This document shows positions 54,001 to 64,000 of a DNA stretch of 64,000 nt, piece after piece; position 1 is the stretch's first letter; the number at the start of each line of letters is the position of its first letter. Under the pieces are notes generated by a model. The model did not search any database, was not told where the DNA came from, and was given only the letters and a program-made list of their open reading frames with translations. The position numbers and the translations under genes are program-made. Source of the DNA: Zizania palustris (lineage: Eukaryota; Streptophyta; Magnoliopsida; Poales; Poaceae); the NCBI GenBank assembly GCA_019279435.1, contig JAAALK010000086.1:18397913-18461912 (forward strand), read 5' to 3'.

Positions 54001-57000
54001 GTTTGTCATCCCAAGAAATTGCACAACGCCACAAAGAAGGATTATGCTTTCACTGCGATGAGTTGTTCACCCCCGGCCACAAATTACAGTGCAAACAATT
54101 GTTTGTGATTGAGGCAGTGTTCGAAGAACAGGAAGAAGTAATTGGTACAGGGGATGACGAACCAACGATATCAATACACGCCCTCACAGGAATTCAGCCA
54201 AAGCACGGACGCACTATGCAGCTCATGGTAGATATCAATGGCTCACAACTGCTAGCACTGTTGGATTCAGGCTCTACGCATAATTTTATAGACATAGAAG
54301 CGGCTTTGAGGGCAGGAATCAAGCTAGCAGAACAAGAAGGGCTGCGGGTAGCAGTGGCAAATGGGGAGCGCCTCACAAGCCCTGGTTGTTGCAAGGCCAT
54401 GAACATGTCCATACAAGGGGAATACTTTCAGATTGATTGTTATGGCCTACCACTTGGCTCATACGACATGGTACTTGGGGTACAATGGCTGGAATCCCTA
54501 GGACCAATCCTATGGGACTTTACTCAAAGAACAGTAGCGTTTGTCAAGAAGGGATGCCGGATTTCTTGGTCAGCACCAGGGGCTAAACCAGCACCGATGG
54601 CCTCACTATTTGCCATCACAAGTGACATAATGGACGACCTCCTGACAGAATTTGCGCCCTTATTCTCACAACCAGCTGGCCTACCACCGACACGGGCTAG
54701 ATCGCATCGGATACAGTTATTGCCGGGAACAACTCCTATCGCAGTAAGGCCATATCGCTATGCCCATGTCCAGAAAACAGAGCTAGAAAAACAATGTGAG
54801 GAAATGTTGCGGACTGGGGTCATCCGTCCCAGTACATCGACATTTTCAGCACCAGTCTTGCTAGTCAAGAAGTCGGATGGTTCATGGCGTTTTTGTGTGG
54901 ATTACAGGGCACTAAATGCACAAACAGTAAAAGACAAATTCCCTATTCCAGTAGTGGAGGAGCTGCTTGATGAACTAAGGGCGCCACTTTCTTCACAAAG
55001 CTAGACTTAAGGTCTGGATACCATCAGATACGAATGGATACAACTATACAAGAGACATTGAAAAGACAGCTTTTCGCACACACCAAGGTCTGTTCGAATT
55101 TTTGGTAATGCCATTTGGGCTAACAAATGCCCCAGCAACGTTCCAAGCATTGATGAATGATGTGTTGAAGCCTTTTCTTAGGAAGTTTGTGCTAGTATTC
55201 TTCGACGATATACTGATTTACAGCCCGTCCTGGTCGGAACATCTACAGCATGTACGTACAGTTCTTCAGACACTAAAGGAGCACGACCTGTTTATCAAGA
55301 AATCTAAATGCATGTTTGGTCAACGGGAAGTGGCGTACTTGGGTCATGTAATCTCTGAGGCAGGAGTGGCTATGGACAAACAAAAGATAAAGGCAGTATT
55401 AGATTGGCCAGTACCACGATCGGTACGTGCAGTGCGTGCGTTTCTGGGGTTAGCAGGATACTATCGCCGTTTTATTCAAAATTATGGCTCCATTGCTACA
55501 CCCCTCACCAAGCTTCTCAGGAAAGGTGGATTCAATTGGGATCTAGAGGCAGCCGAGGCTTTCTGTCGACTACAGACAGCCCTAACATCAGCACCATTAC
55601 TACAATTACCAGCCTTCGATCAAGAATTCATTGTCGAATGTGATGCCTCAGAATCAGGGTTCGGCGCCGTTCTACACCAGGGCGCCGGTCCTGTAGCATA
55701 CTTCAGTAAGCAAATTGCGCCAAGACATGCGAGGCTTGCAGCATATGAGCGTGAGCTAATTGGGTTGGTACTCGCTGTACGGCACTGGAGACACTATTTG
55801 TGGGGACATCATTTTCTGATCCGTACTGATCATTACAGTCTTAAATTTCTGCTAGATCAAAGGCTGTCAACAATTCCACAACACCAGTGGTCAAGCAAAT
55901 TGCTTGGTTATGATTTTCGCGTGGAATACAAACCAGGGGTCACTAATGTCGTGGCTGATGCACTCTCACGACGAGATATGAACATTGTAGGGGAGGCCAT
56001 GCTGCTATCTGCGCCAACATTCCTATTTTTTGATGAGCTACGCAGGGAAATTGATGGCGATGAAGAACTACGCATACTAAGGGATGAGGCAGCAGCAGGC
56101 AATAAGGGGGAAGCTTGGGGTGTCACGGACGGATTAATTACAGTCAAGGGCAAGGTATTTGTCCCTCTGTCATCAGCAGTGATACAAGAGGTACTCAGCA
56201 TTTCTCACGACATGGGCCATGAAGGGGTCGAAAAAACGCTGAACAGGCTACGCCAAGACTTTCATATACCAAATGTTCACAAAGTGGTACGGGACTATGT
56301 TCGCGCATGCCCTGTTTGTCAAAGAAACAAGGTGGAACAACTACAGCCGGGTGGTCTACTACAACCACTAGAGGTACCATCAACTGTATGGGCTGATATT
56401 GCAATGGATTTTGTCGAAGGCTTTCCGCGTATTAATGGCAAGTCCGTTATATTAACAGTAGTGGACAGATTCTCAAAGCTCGCTCATTTCATTCCCCTAA
56501 GTCACCCATATACAGCAACATCAGTGGCAAGGGCATTTTTTTCAAACATAGTAAGGCTGCATGGCATACCAAGCTCTATTGTTAGTGATTGAGATGCAGT
56601 TTTTACAAGCAAGTTTTGGCAGGAGCTTTTTTCGCTCTCAGGCGTCAAGCTCCAATTATCATCAGCTTTTCATCCACAGTCGGATGGCCAATCCGAAGCA
56701 ACTAATAAGGTGATCTCTATGTATTTGAGGTGCCTAACAGGTGACCGTCCGAAGAGTTGGCTTCAGTGGTTGCCCTGGACGGAATTTTGCTATAATACAG
56801 CCTACCACTCCTCCCTGCGTACGTCACCGTTCAGGGTGGTATATGGAAGGGAACCACCGTCTATTCGTCGGTATACAGGCAATGCCGGGCTGCCGGCGGT
56901 GGGTCAGAACTACAGGAGCGAGATGAGTTTTTGGTTCAGGTCCGAGAAAGATTAGAACATGCCCAACTGCATTATAAATCACAGTATGATCGGAAACACA

Positions 57001-60000
57001 GGGAATTGCAATTCTCTGTGGGTGATTGGGTCTGGCTACGTCTGATACATCGGCCTTTGAATTCTCTCAATGTGAAGGGACGCTCTAAACTGGGGCCAAA
57101 ATTCTTTGGGCCTTTTCAAATATTGGAGCGCATTGGCGAGGTGGCGTATCGGCTGGACTTGCCAAAACGAGCAAAAATTCATGATGTATTTCATGTGGGT
57201 CTGCTGAAACAGTACTGTGGGGATCCGCCAGCATCGCCGGGGGTGTTGCCCCCAATTCACAATGGCAGGGCCTGTGTGGAGCCACAGTGCGTGACCAAGG
57301 GGAGGATGGCCAGGGGAAAGAAGGAAGTTTTGGTACAGTGGAATGGTCTATCAGCAGCTGATGCCACATGGGTAGAATTGGAAGAGTTTCGTCAGATTTA
57401 TCCATCCTTTCAGCTCGAGGACGAGCTGAATTTCGAGGAGGGGAGAGATGTCAGGTGGGGCATCCAGTATGCGCGGCGTGGCCGAGCATTGCAGGTTTAG
57501 AGTTCTGGAATCAAGTTGTGTCAGGAGAACAATTCGGTTAGGAAAAGTCTGTTAGGAATTCTGTTTCTATTAATCTGTTGGGGGGAGCCCTGGTATTATA
57601 TAAACCAGGGACCTTCCCCGGGTGGAGGTGGGTTTTTCCTAGACACTTGTGTCCTCCGCAGGCTCCTGCCTCGTCTTCGCGTCGCCGCCAACGGCGCCGC
57701 CGCGTCGTCGAGGGCCAGGGCCCCGGCCGGCTACTACGTCTTCCTACAATCTAAGGAGCAGGGACCCTTCCCGTCTACCCATATCACCATCTGGTGACAG
57801 GCACCCTGACAGAAACAGTGTTCGCTGCTCAGCCCTCCGGATTCGAGGATCCTGCTCACCCCGACTTTGTTTGTCGCCTGAACAAGTCGCTTTATGGGTT
57901 GAAGCAGGCTCCTCGTGCTTGGTACAGCCGCTTCGCCACGCACCTGGTCTCTCTCGGCTTTGTGGAGGCCAAGTCAGACATTTCGTTGTTCGTCTACTAC
58001 CGAGGATCTGACACGGCCTATCTGCTCCTCTATGTCGACGATATTGTTCTCACTGCTTCTTCGACACATCTTCTGCGGAAGGTCATCCTGGCTCTCCAGC
58101 GGGAATTTGCCATGAAGGATTTGGGAGAACTCCATCACTTCTTGGGGATGCAGGTTCAGCGCACTGTTGATGGTATGGTTCTCTCTCAGCGGCAGTATAT
58201 GTTGGATATCTTGGATCGTGCTGGCATGGCGGAGTGCAAACCTTGTACTACGCCTGTTGACACCAGTCCCAAGACCTCAACCGACTCTGGAGCTCCAGTC
58301 GCCGACCCGTCAGATTACCGCAGTCTTGCTGGCGCCCTGCAGTACCTGACCTTCACACGGCCCGACATTGCCTACGCCGTGCAGCAGGTCTGTCTTCACA
58401 TGCATGATCCGCGAGAGCCTCACCTAGCCGCTCTCAAGCGCATTCTTCGGTACATTCGGGGTACTCTTCACCTGGGTCTTCATCTCCGACCATCGACTCA
58501 GGATGACTTGGTGGTCTACTCTGATGCTGACTGGGCTGGTTGTCCCGATACGCGCAAGTCCACCTCGGGCTATGCTGTGTTCCTCGGCGACAACTTGGTC
58601 TCCTGGTGCTCCAAGCGTCAGAATACTGTCTCTCGCTCCAGTGCAGAAGCTGACTACCGCGCTGTCGCCAATGGTGTTGCTGAGGCTTCTTGGCTACGCC
58701 AGCTCCTCCACGAGCTCCACATTCCGCTTCGCCGCACCACAATTGTCTACTGTGATAATGTCAGTGTAGTCTACATGTCCTCCAACCCGGTACAACATCA
58801 ACGGACGAAGCACATCGAGATCGATCTTCACTTCGTCCGTGAGAAGGTCGCCATGGGTGTCGTGCGGGTTCTTCATGTTCCCACGACATCCCAGTTCGCC
58901 GACGTCTTCACGAAGGGGCTGCCTTCTTCGGTGTTCACTGAGTTTCGGTCCAGTCTGAATGTCCGTGGCTAAGCACCGACGTTCAAACTGCGGGGGCGTG
59001 TTAGCGTGATGTATAGGTCCACGGGCCCAGGGGGGTTCGGCTGCAACCCTAGGAGGTGCCTCCCTCCCTGGTTTTGGTAGTATTTATATTTGGCAAGGAT
59101 TCCCTAGATTATTTGGCAAGGATCCCCTAGATTAGCTGGATTAGCTCCTTCCTTGTTTACCTCTTTCCTTGTTTAGCTCTTTCCTTTCTAGATTAGAGCT
59201 TTCCTATTTCCTGGGACATCCTTGCCTATATATACTGAGCCTTGGGCTCCTCCCATAATCAATCTACTAATTTTCCCAGCCATCCTCTTTCAAAATCAAC
59301 CCAATAATTTCTTGCCATGTTGATTTTTGGTACCTTTCTGCACAACATAATTCTACTGAGTTAATTCAATATACCAACAAGTTATCATTTTTTTAATCAT
59401 TTCCAATGTTTTCCATGTGTAGGTACATTCTCATGTGGATGTTTACAATTTCTTGGATAATACATGGGGTGGGAGGTTTGATATGCCAAAGGAAATGGCT
59501 CATTCACATTTGGGGATGGCTACGGATGGAAGATATATTTATGTGGTAACTGGACAATATGGTCCACAGTGTAGGGGACCTACAGCTCGAAATTTTGTAT
59601 TGGACACTGAAACAAAAGAATGGCATGATTTGCCTCCATTGCCAGTTCCTAGGTACAAACAGTGTTGCATTTAGACATTATGCATTTATCTTGTACTTGC
59701 ATGGTCACATACTCCCATTAACCCTAATTCTAGCTTTGATATTTGTCCATCTTGTATGCTGTGATGGAACAACAAATTTTGTTTTGAGCCTTATTTGTTT
59801 CTTCTTTCCTCAAACTTGTTCAGATATGCTCCAGCCACGCAACTTTGGAGAGGCAGGCTTCATGTAATGGGTGGCAGCAAAGAGGATAGGCATGAACCTG
59901 GACTTGAACATTGGAGCCTTGCAGTGAAGGATGGGAAAGCTCTGGAAGACGAATGGAGGAGTGAGATACCAATTCCCCGTGGCGGCCCTCATAGGTTTGT

Positions 60001-61500
60001 AACTTCCCCTCTCCATGACTTCTGTTGTTGTCATTTTCATTGGAAAGGGATGTTGCTACTTGCTACACACAGTGTCTTGGCATTTCAGCATCTGGTATTC
60101 AGACTTTTATGATACTCTGGGAAAACTGTTGCTTCTAGGCTATTTCTTTGATCAAGTACCTAAACTAAGCTTTGTTCTAGGCCATAAATCTGTTTGTATG
60201 ACATACAAAGAAGTTCTATGTGACATAACCTGTTTATAAAGGACATTACTGCCTATAGTGTAACAAAATCATGGTTTTATCTTTGGCTGCCAGGGCCTGT
60301 GTTGTTGCTAATGATAAGCTCATGGTCATTGGTGGTCAAGAAGGGGATTTTATGGCCAAACCTGGATCGCCCATATTTAAATGTGTTACAAGAAAGGAGG
60401 TATGCTGATATGCAACTCAATTAGTATAGATGCACATTGCATAGGGAGTTGTTGCATTTTAAAATTAACAAAAGTCAATTCCTGGCTTTAGTAAACAGAC
60501 TATCAAACACCTTAGCATTGGCATTGCTACTAACTATTCCATCTGTTCCGAAGTATAAGCATTTCTTGTTTTGTCTTAAGTCAAACTATCCTAAGTTTGA
60601 CTAATGTTATAGAAAAAACAAAAATATTTACAATATCAAATGAGCATCATTAGACCCATTATGAAATAATTTTTATAATTTATTTATTTGATGTGATAGT
60701 TGTAAATAGTTTGACTTAGAAAAAACTAGAAAAGTTTATATTTTGAGATGGAGAGAGTACTTTTGTCATTGAATAGGTAAGTAAATATGGTTCCACTGAA
60801 AGCACAAAATGTGCATACCAACAGATAGTGATTTCAATTTTTAAGCTTACCTCTTAATTTGGCTTAGTACTTTGTGAAATGTTATGTCCCCAAGATTCAT
60901 TGTTTTCTTAGAGCAACTTTCGTATTCCCACTTCTATTGAGCCTCCCAATATTTTTAATCTTGTGCCTGTGCAGGTAGTCTACAGCAATGTTTACATGCT
61001 TGATGATGGAATGAAGTGGAAGGAACTTCCATCGATGCCAAAACCAGATTCACATATAGAGTTTGCTTGGGTGAATGTCAACAATTCTCTTGTTATTGCT
61101 GGAGGAACCACAGAAAAGCACCCAATAACCAAAAAAATGGTCTTAGTTGGAGAAATATTTCGGTTCAACTTGAAAACTCTGGTACATATCGTCCCTTGCT
61201 CCTTTTAAAAGTAATTCAAAAAATGATAGGGAATGAGTTGAATATAACATCAGACATCACCTATCCACTGCATACGTCGGTTGTCTTAACTTTTCACGGG
61301 GATGCTATATTGCTATTAGCTACATTTGTATGCAGGAATGGACTGTGATTGGGCGGTTACCTTTCCGAATCAAGACCACTTTGGTTGGTTACTGGGATGG
61401 ATGGCTGTATTTTACTTCTGGGCAACGAGACAAAGGGCCAAAAGACCCATCCCCGAAAAAGGTTGTTGGATGCATGTGGAGAACTAAGTTGCACCTGTGA
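45018..61500 (+). CDS. Kelch-repeat protein with N-terminal membrane anchor (At3g27220-like), seven exons
   Basis: Exons: 45018-45221, 47980-48159, 59423-59652, 59824-59994, 60294-60399, 60975-61181 and 61336-61500. All introns are GT-AG, phases agree, and the total is 1263 bases (420 aa). Residues 1-19 are Pro/Ala-rich, about 21-39 form one hydrophobic segment (likely signal anchor), and the rest shows galactose-oxidase/kelch repeats: YVFAGYG, VDVYNFLDNTW, YIYVVTGQYG, ARNFVLDTETKEWHDLPPLP, LHVMGGS, LMVIGGQEGDF, VYMLDDGMKWKELPSMP, SLVIAGGTT. The ending WRTKLHL matches the plant At3g27220-type family in character. Molecular role is unknown; Golgi/ER membrane topology is inferred. Intron 1 is 2758 bp and intron 2 is 11263 bp, both enlarged by transposons, yet the reading frame is undamaged. 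Confidence 0.92.
45966..46384 (-). repeat. LTR-E 3' LTR
   Basis: 419 bases with a minus-strand TATATAAA at 46162-46169. Pairs with 47094-47512. Confidence 0.88.
46373..46790 (-). pseudogene. AP2/ERF domain fragment carried by LTR-E
   Basis: On the minus strand the translation reads HHGVRKRPPRCYAAKIR, then WLGTFDSTKEVARAYNVAA, the core of an AP2/ERF DNA-binding domain (family pattern GVR.R.WG..AAEIRD....R.WLGTFDTAEEAARAYD.AA). The WG of the first strand is changed to PR. After the domain the frame is low-complexity, running without homology to the PPT. It is a captured host-gene piece, not a full transcription factor; no introns are visible. Confidence 0.7.
46942..47328 (-). pseudogene. LTR-E leader-to-Gag open frame
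   Basis: An open frame without an ATG runs from the LTR across the PBS (coding DNLVS) into MNSQSGTG, with a stub resembling the Gypsy-G Gag N-terminus (STIDDMLKAIMQCLDAIKRRL against IEAALQAILRRLDNLDEKL). The first AUG of the leader is the one at MNSQS. Gag stops after about 30 residues. Confidence 0.6.
47094..47512 (-). repeat. LTR-E 5' LTR
   Basis: Upstream LTR in minus orientation; TATATAAA at 47290-47297. Followed by the PBS at its left side. Confidence 0.88.
48160..48718 (+). other. Kelch gene intron 2, original 5' part
   Basis: Intron DNA between the donor GT (48160) and Copia-F. T-rich and non-coding; no further elements recognised. Confidence 0.7.
48719..49011 (+). repeat. Copia-F 5' LTR
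   Basis: 293 bases, TGTTAGCGTGATG...CCTCTTTCA, with TATATATA at 48946-48953. Confidence 0.93.
49083..52668 (+). pseudogene. Copia-F gag-pol, N-terminal two thirds
   Basis: One frame from ATG 49083: an Ala/Arg-rich coiled N-terminus, Gag core (NYPRWREQFLLAVTKY, EAWLAIEDHFLGN, RTLVLNVLRGLNERY), protease WYLDTGASSHMTSD, GAG-preintegrase HRRLGHPGREALSKL, integrase (CDLWTS, SDNGKEF, PQNGKAERIIRT), then RT GKWIFKHKF, DETFSPVVK and QLDVKNAFLHGT, where Gypsy-G enters. Nonsense codons TAG occur at 49155, 50034, 50325, 50343, 50391 and 52391; each sits where CAG (Gln) would fit. A single-base loss near 51790 shifts the frame. There is no zinc knuckle, as is usual for this lineage. Confidence 0.9.
52669..53020 (+). 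repeat. Gypsy-G 5' LTR
   Basis: 352 bases with TATATAAA at 52818-52825. The downstream part (from about 52873) is an open frame that continues in-frame into gag. Confidence 0.93.
53059..54070 (+). pseudogene. Gypsy-G gag, frameshifted
   Basis: ATG 53059 starts MSTQSDLN; a coiled coil (LDNLDEKL, VAMLEESV) is followed by the Gag core KLEFPKFDGTSDPLPWLNRC, AAFYLLDDAQLWFHRM, INARFGPPL and GSVAEYSARFMAL. The frame closes at TGA 53905-53907, while the continuation (NAVRLSSQEIAQRHKEGLCFHCDELFTPGHKLQC in two motifs, EEIAQRHKEG-like then the knuckle CFHC...GHKLQC) is in another frame. One base loss near 53870 is the likely cause. Confidence 0.88.
54071..57500 (+). pseudogene. Gypsy-G pol with C-terminal chromodomain
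   Basis: Protease ALLDSGSTHNFID (about 54255); RT WRFCVDYRALN, MPFGLTNAPATFQ and VFFDDILIYS (about 55195); RNase H VECDASESGFGAVL; integrase HDMGHEG, CPVCQRNK, AMDFVEGFP and HPQSDGQSEATNK; then a chromodomain KKEVLVQWNGLSAADATWVE (about 57320-57390). Breaks: a frame change with small deletions at about 54990-55100, TGA at 56590-56592 inside the integrase core (Asp region), and a frame change near 56900. The final frame ends at TAG 57498-57500, 17 codons inside the 3' LTR. Confidence 0.9.
57449..57799 (+). repeat. Gypsy-G 3' LTR
   Basis: 351 bases; contains the last codons of pol at its start. Followed by the GGCAC duplication and Copia-F sequence. Confidence 0.93.
57805..58972 (+). pseudogene. 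Copia-F pol, C-terminal part (RT and RNase H)
   Basis: Open without stops: SLYGLKQAPRAWYSRF, LLYVDDIVLTAS, LGELHHFLGMQVQ, then RNase H (YSDADWAGC, RKSTSGYAVFLG, SSAEADYRAVA, CDNVSVVYM, RTKHIEIDLHFVREKV) and the terminal ADVFTKGLP, stop at 58970-58972. It continues the RT started before 52668 and is cut off from its N-terminal part by Gypsy-G. Confidence 0.93.
58999..59292 (+). repeat. Copia-F 3' LTR
   Basis: 294 bases, nearly identical to 48719-49011, followed by AAATC and intron sequence. Confidence 0.93.
60537..60757. mobile_element. Stowaway-like MITE in the kelch intron between exons 5 and 6
   Basis: Left arm TTCCATCTGTTCCGAAGTAT with later AAGTCAAACTA pairs with right arm TAGTTTGACTTAG...ATTTTGAGATGGAGAGAG. 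TA lies on both sides (60535-60536, 60758-60759). About 220 bases, no coding. Confidence 0.7.
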
Positions 61501-62600
61501 TTTTTCGGAAGGAAAACTGATATGACTATTGACTAAGCCATTCATTCTGCTTTTTTTTTGGGTATATAACCGTTTCATTGCCCTATAGTGAGCTAGTTGC
61601 TTATTGCCATAAGAATTAGCTGGCTTTGTTATGCATTGTCACATCATGTCACCAGTCTGTTGTATGATCACTTTTAGTTGTACCATAGAATGACCAAGTT
61701 TTACACAGTTTTGTTCAGAAATGATTGATCTTCGATGCAGTGATTGGGGTAATCATGTAAGCTGTGACAGATACATTTACACTTGATTCCCTCTTGCTTA
61801 GCAATACCGATAGCCAGTGGGTGTTGAATCATTCTGACTGTTTCTTATAAACTGCGTACATCGTTCTGCGTAAAAACTATCAGCAGTAATTACTATTTGC
61901 TCTGGAGTCTTTTGTAACGTTTCTGCTAGATGTGAGCCCATATTCAGTATCCTACAAACATCAACTTGGTTTTGACTCTTGAGCTATTCATGCAGTTGAC
62001 TTCAGCTCTCTCAACTTATATTACACCTGTCACATGCTTTCTGTGAATGTAGGTGTTTGTTCTCTGATACCTGGTACTGCTTTATACCCGTGTTAGGCTT
62101 TCATAAAGCATGCTGGGTGGGTCAGTCATTGTGATTTATGAACTAATGTTTCTGATAGATTCCACGTCTCCGTGTTCTGCAACACTTGTTTGTGTCACAA
62201 ATTGTTTCAACTTGTTACTGTTGATGACCACAGAACCCTATTCCCATGAATATTTTGCACAGGACCATGTCCAACACTACCGTTCTGGTAGCCACTCCAT
62301 GTCTCTCGTGTCACGCGAGGTTCCTTATTTTCTCTTTTGTTTTATGTGCATTTATAATGTGGCCATGGATTCGGTTGTCATAAGTCATCGTCTCACGTCC
62401 GGGGATGTAAATTACGTTAAATCTGAACTACAAAAAACATCTAACAAAATAAGATATGTCAAAATTCTTAGAACAACAGTAGATGCAGTCATAAATTATC
62501 CTTAAAATACTACTAAACTACTTTTAAATTATTTCTAATATACTTTTAAGTTATTCATAATATACTACTAAACTACCCTAAACTAACTATCTTAACTAGA
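61501..62600 (+). other. Kelch gene 3' UTR and downstream non-coding DNA
   Basis: No gene recognised. T-rich sequence follows the stop codon; the polyadenylation site cannot be fixed by eye. The 131-codon frame at 62110-62505 has no recognisable domain and no coding character. Confidence 0.5.
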
Positions 62601-63200
62601 ACTACTGAGAAAAGAGGAGAGGAGGCTAACCTAGAGCTCCACGGTTGGAAGGGGGCTTCGGCCCCTCTTATAGGTTCTAGTCAGTAGATAAAATGCTAAT
62701 AAACTATCTATAGATCTAGAGCAGAATGGCCTAAATCGACATATCATCCACCAATATAAGCTTGTCGCTAGCCGATTTGAACCGACCATAGGCGTTAGGC
62801 GTTAGTTAGTGGATGAAATGTCGATCTAGGCAGTAGAACTGGTAATTCAATCACGAAAATTGCAATTCTTGAACGAAAAAGAGTGCTTGCGATGAAGGTC
62901 AATCCAACAACAACAACAACTTTACAGCCTGCAGCCTACTCCTCAACCTAAGGAAGAAAAGTGTCTCTTGTGACTTGTTTAAAAAAATTACTTTCAATAG
63001 TGACGCATGCGGTAGGTAATACAATACTCGGAGCAAAAGGGGGCCACAAAGGCCAAGTTGTACCCTAACCACAAAGAGGATAGCTCAAGTAGATCTCTTG
63101 ATCTAAGGTAGGGCGACCTAGATCGGCATATTGTTCACCGACAGAAACTGCCACTAGCCGATTTAGGTAGACTATACCTCGACATAAGTCTATTTTTGTA
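62601..63200. repeat. Unclassified block with direct and inverted copies of one motif
   Basis: A word like GCCTAAATCGACATATCATCCACC (first half GCCTAAATCGACATAT) occurs forward at about 62729 and 63116 and inverted at about 62808-62832, with a weaker inverted copy near 62675. CTAGCCGATTT accompanies both forward copies (62768, 63155). The arrangement resembles subterminal repeats of a DNA transposon, but no ends were found. Confidence 0.4.
62908..62923. repeat. (CAA)n microsatellite
   Basis: Five CAACAACAACAACAA units, simple repeat. Confidence 0.85.
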
Positions 63201-64000
63201 AATTCTAAAATCTGTGTATCATATTTAAAATTTTGAATAAAAATATATTATTAAAAAAATCCCTTTGCTGATATCGAGCAGAACCCGTTTTCCTAGGATA
63301 TGCTATTTTTTTTTGTTGACGTGTATTAGCATTTCAAGCCTCTTGTTACATCCAGTTTTTCACCAGGCGCACACGATGACGCAAAAAAAGCGGTTAGCGT
63401 GTAGAAATCCGGCAAAACTAAACCCAAAACCAAACTGGACCGCAACAAACTCCAAGCCTTTTCGATTTTCAGTTTTTATTTTAAGAATATTTAGTTTTTG
63501 GTTTGGTTTTCATACATAAAAAAAATCAAAATAACTACAGAAGTTTAGGGTGTCTACTGTTCATGTCTTGATAAAGTCATATGTCTAATTGTGATGTAAT
63601 TTTAATTTTATATAGCTTATCAAATAACGATTTAAAGAGTACATAGAAACCAAAAAAATCAGACCGAAAAAACCAATTGCCCAACCTAAACTATCCTATA
63701 TTCTTTAACAAACTAGTGTTGTACACTAACCTCGTCTAACCAAATATAGTCAAAATTATGAAAAAAACGACATTGTTGGGCACATAAATAGTGTTTGTAC
63801 AACCATTTTCCTCATCTAGCCTAATGTAGCAGTCAAAACAACGCAAAAAAAAAACTTAGGCGTCACAAGGTACATCGAATTGCTAAGAGCTTTAGAGCTT
63901 AAAAAAAAAGTGCAATAGTTTCCACCCCTAAAATGGACTCAATCGGCAACTGTTTGATGTCGAGCTCACTGCCGCGCCATTTGGGGTGGTAGAGTGTCCC
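63201..64000. other. Right-edge intergenic DNA
   Basis: AT-rich with several A-runs and no open frame I can support. The last 50 bases (GCTCACTGCCGCGCCATTTG) turn GC-rich and could be the edge of another repeat or gene beyond the window. Confidence 0.45.

Larger units (their letters stand above)
52669..57799 (+). mobile_element. Gypsy-G: chromodomain Gypsy (Reina-like chromovirus) inside Copia-F
   Basis: LTRs 52669-53020 (352) and 57449-57799 (351), TGTCAGGTGGGG...TCTGGTGACA, flanked by GGCAC (52664-52668, 57800-57804). PBS TGGTATCCAGAGG at about 53024; PPT GGAGGGGAGAGA just before 57449. Total 5131 bp, small as in the Reina clade. Pol ends in a chromodomain. The LTRs differ by about three substitutions and one indel. 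Coding is broken by frame changes and one TGA. Confidence 0.94.
48719..59292 (+). mobile_element. Copia-F: Ale/Retrofit-like Copia in kelch intron 2, split by Gypsy-G
   Basis: Short LTRs (48719-49011, 58999-59292), flanked by AAATC (48714-48718, 59293-59297). PBS TGGTATCACGAGACC starts at 49012; a purine-rich GCGGGGGCG lies before the 3' LTR. Gag-pol occupies 49083-52668 and 57805-58972. The LTRs differ by about two substitutions and one indel. Short LTRs and the Gag motif NYPRWREQFLLAVTKY fit the Ale/Retrofit lineage. It lies in the same orientation as the host gene. Confidence 0.93.

Noticed and set aside
57649..58011. Frame joining the Gypsy-G LTR to Copia-F sequence
   Set aside because: Crosses the 57799/57805 insertion junction; no biological unity.
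62110..62505. 131-codon frame downstream of the kelch gene
   Set aside because: Composition and translation look random; no start context, domain or exon neighbours.
1..64000. tRNA or rRNA genes
   Set aside because: I looked for cloverleaf-like and rRNA-like conserved blocks and saw none; the only tRNA-related matches are retrotransposon primer binding sites.

Overview
This window is nuclear DNA from a grass (Poaceae). I infer this from GC-rich first exons, GT-AG introns, Stowaway-type MITEs and dense nests of grass-type LTR retrotransposons: sirevirus-like and Ale-like Copia, Tat-lineage Gypsy with an antisense extra gene, and a chromodomain Gypsy. A panicoid grass (sorghum, Miscanthus or maize relatives) is likely but not proven. 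There are two host genes. The 5' part of a malate synthase gene runs off the left edge on the minus strand (73-884). A complete seven-exon kelch-repeat membrane protein gene lies on the plus strand (45018-61500). I see no bacterial-style operons, CRISPR arrays, rRNA or tRNA genes.

Left part (1-7060). The malate synthase fragment is followed by an 886-bp Mutator-like element (1247-2132). It has 262-bp terminal inverted repeats, a 9-bp target duplication and a captured GRF-zinc-finger-like fragment. A decayed L1-type LINE follows (about 3009-7060).

Middle (7061-44271) is a retrotransposon nest. Copia-A (7061-26299, plus strand, broken and truncated) contains an unclassified insert, a 3.3-kb solo-LTR-like block (10033-13343) and Copia-B (14690-25473, minus strand). 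Copia-B is very young: two 1957-bp LTRs with no difference I could see, target duplication GAAAG, PBS, PPT, and long open gag and pol frames separated by one in-frame UAG. Copia-A is joined at 26299/26300 to Gypsy-C (26300-44271), a Tat-type element without a recognisable gag-pol. Gypsy-C is itself interrupted by Gypsy-D (30669-42131, target duplication CCGAG). Gypsy-D has a damaged gag-pol but an apparently intact five-exon antisense gene (41162 to 37541, about 1107 codons) with its own TATA box. Decayed homologous exons sit in Gypsy-C.

Right part (44272-64000). The kelch gene encodes about 420 residues and every exon junction keeps frame, although its introns have been invaded. Intron 1 holds a Stowaway MITE split by a 1.55-kb non-autonomous LTR element (LTR-E) carrying an AP2/ERF fragment. 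Intron 2 is 11.3 kb because of Copia-F (48719-59292, duplication AAATC), whose reverse transcriptase region is split by chromovirus Gypsy-G (52669-57799, duplication GGCAC). Another MITE lies in the intron between exons 5 and 6. The last 2.5 kb contain no gene that I can support.

The most unusual signals are: the intact spliced antisense gene and its promoter in Gypsy-D; the UAG shared at the gag/pol junction by Copia-A and Copia-B; an AUG-free frame that runs from LTR through PBS into gag in both Gypsy-G and LTR-E with mostly synonymous differences; and an array of short units each able to form a hairpin in Gypsy-C.
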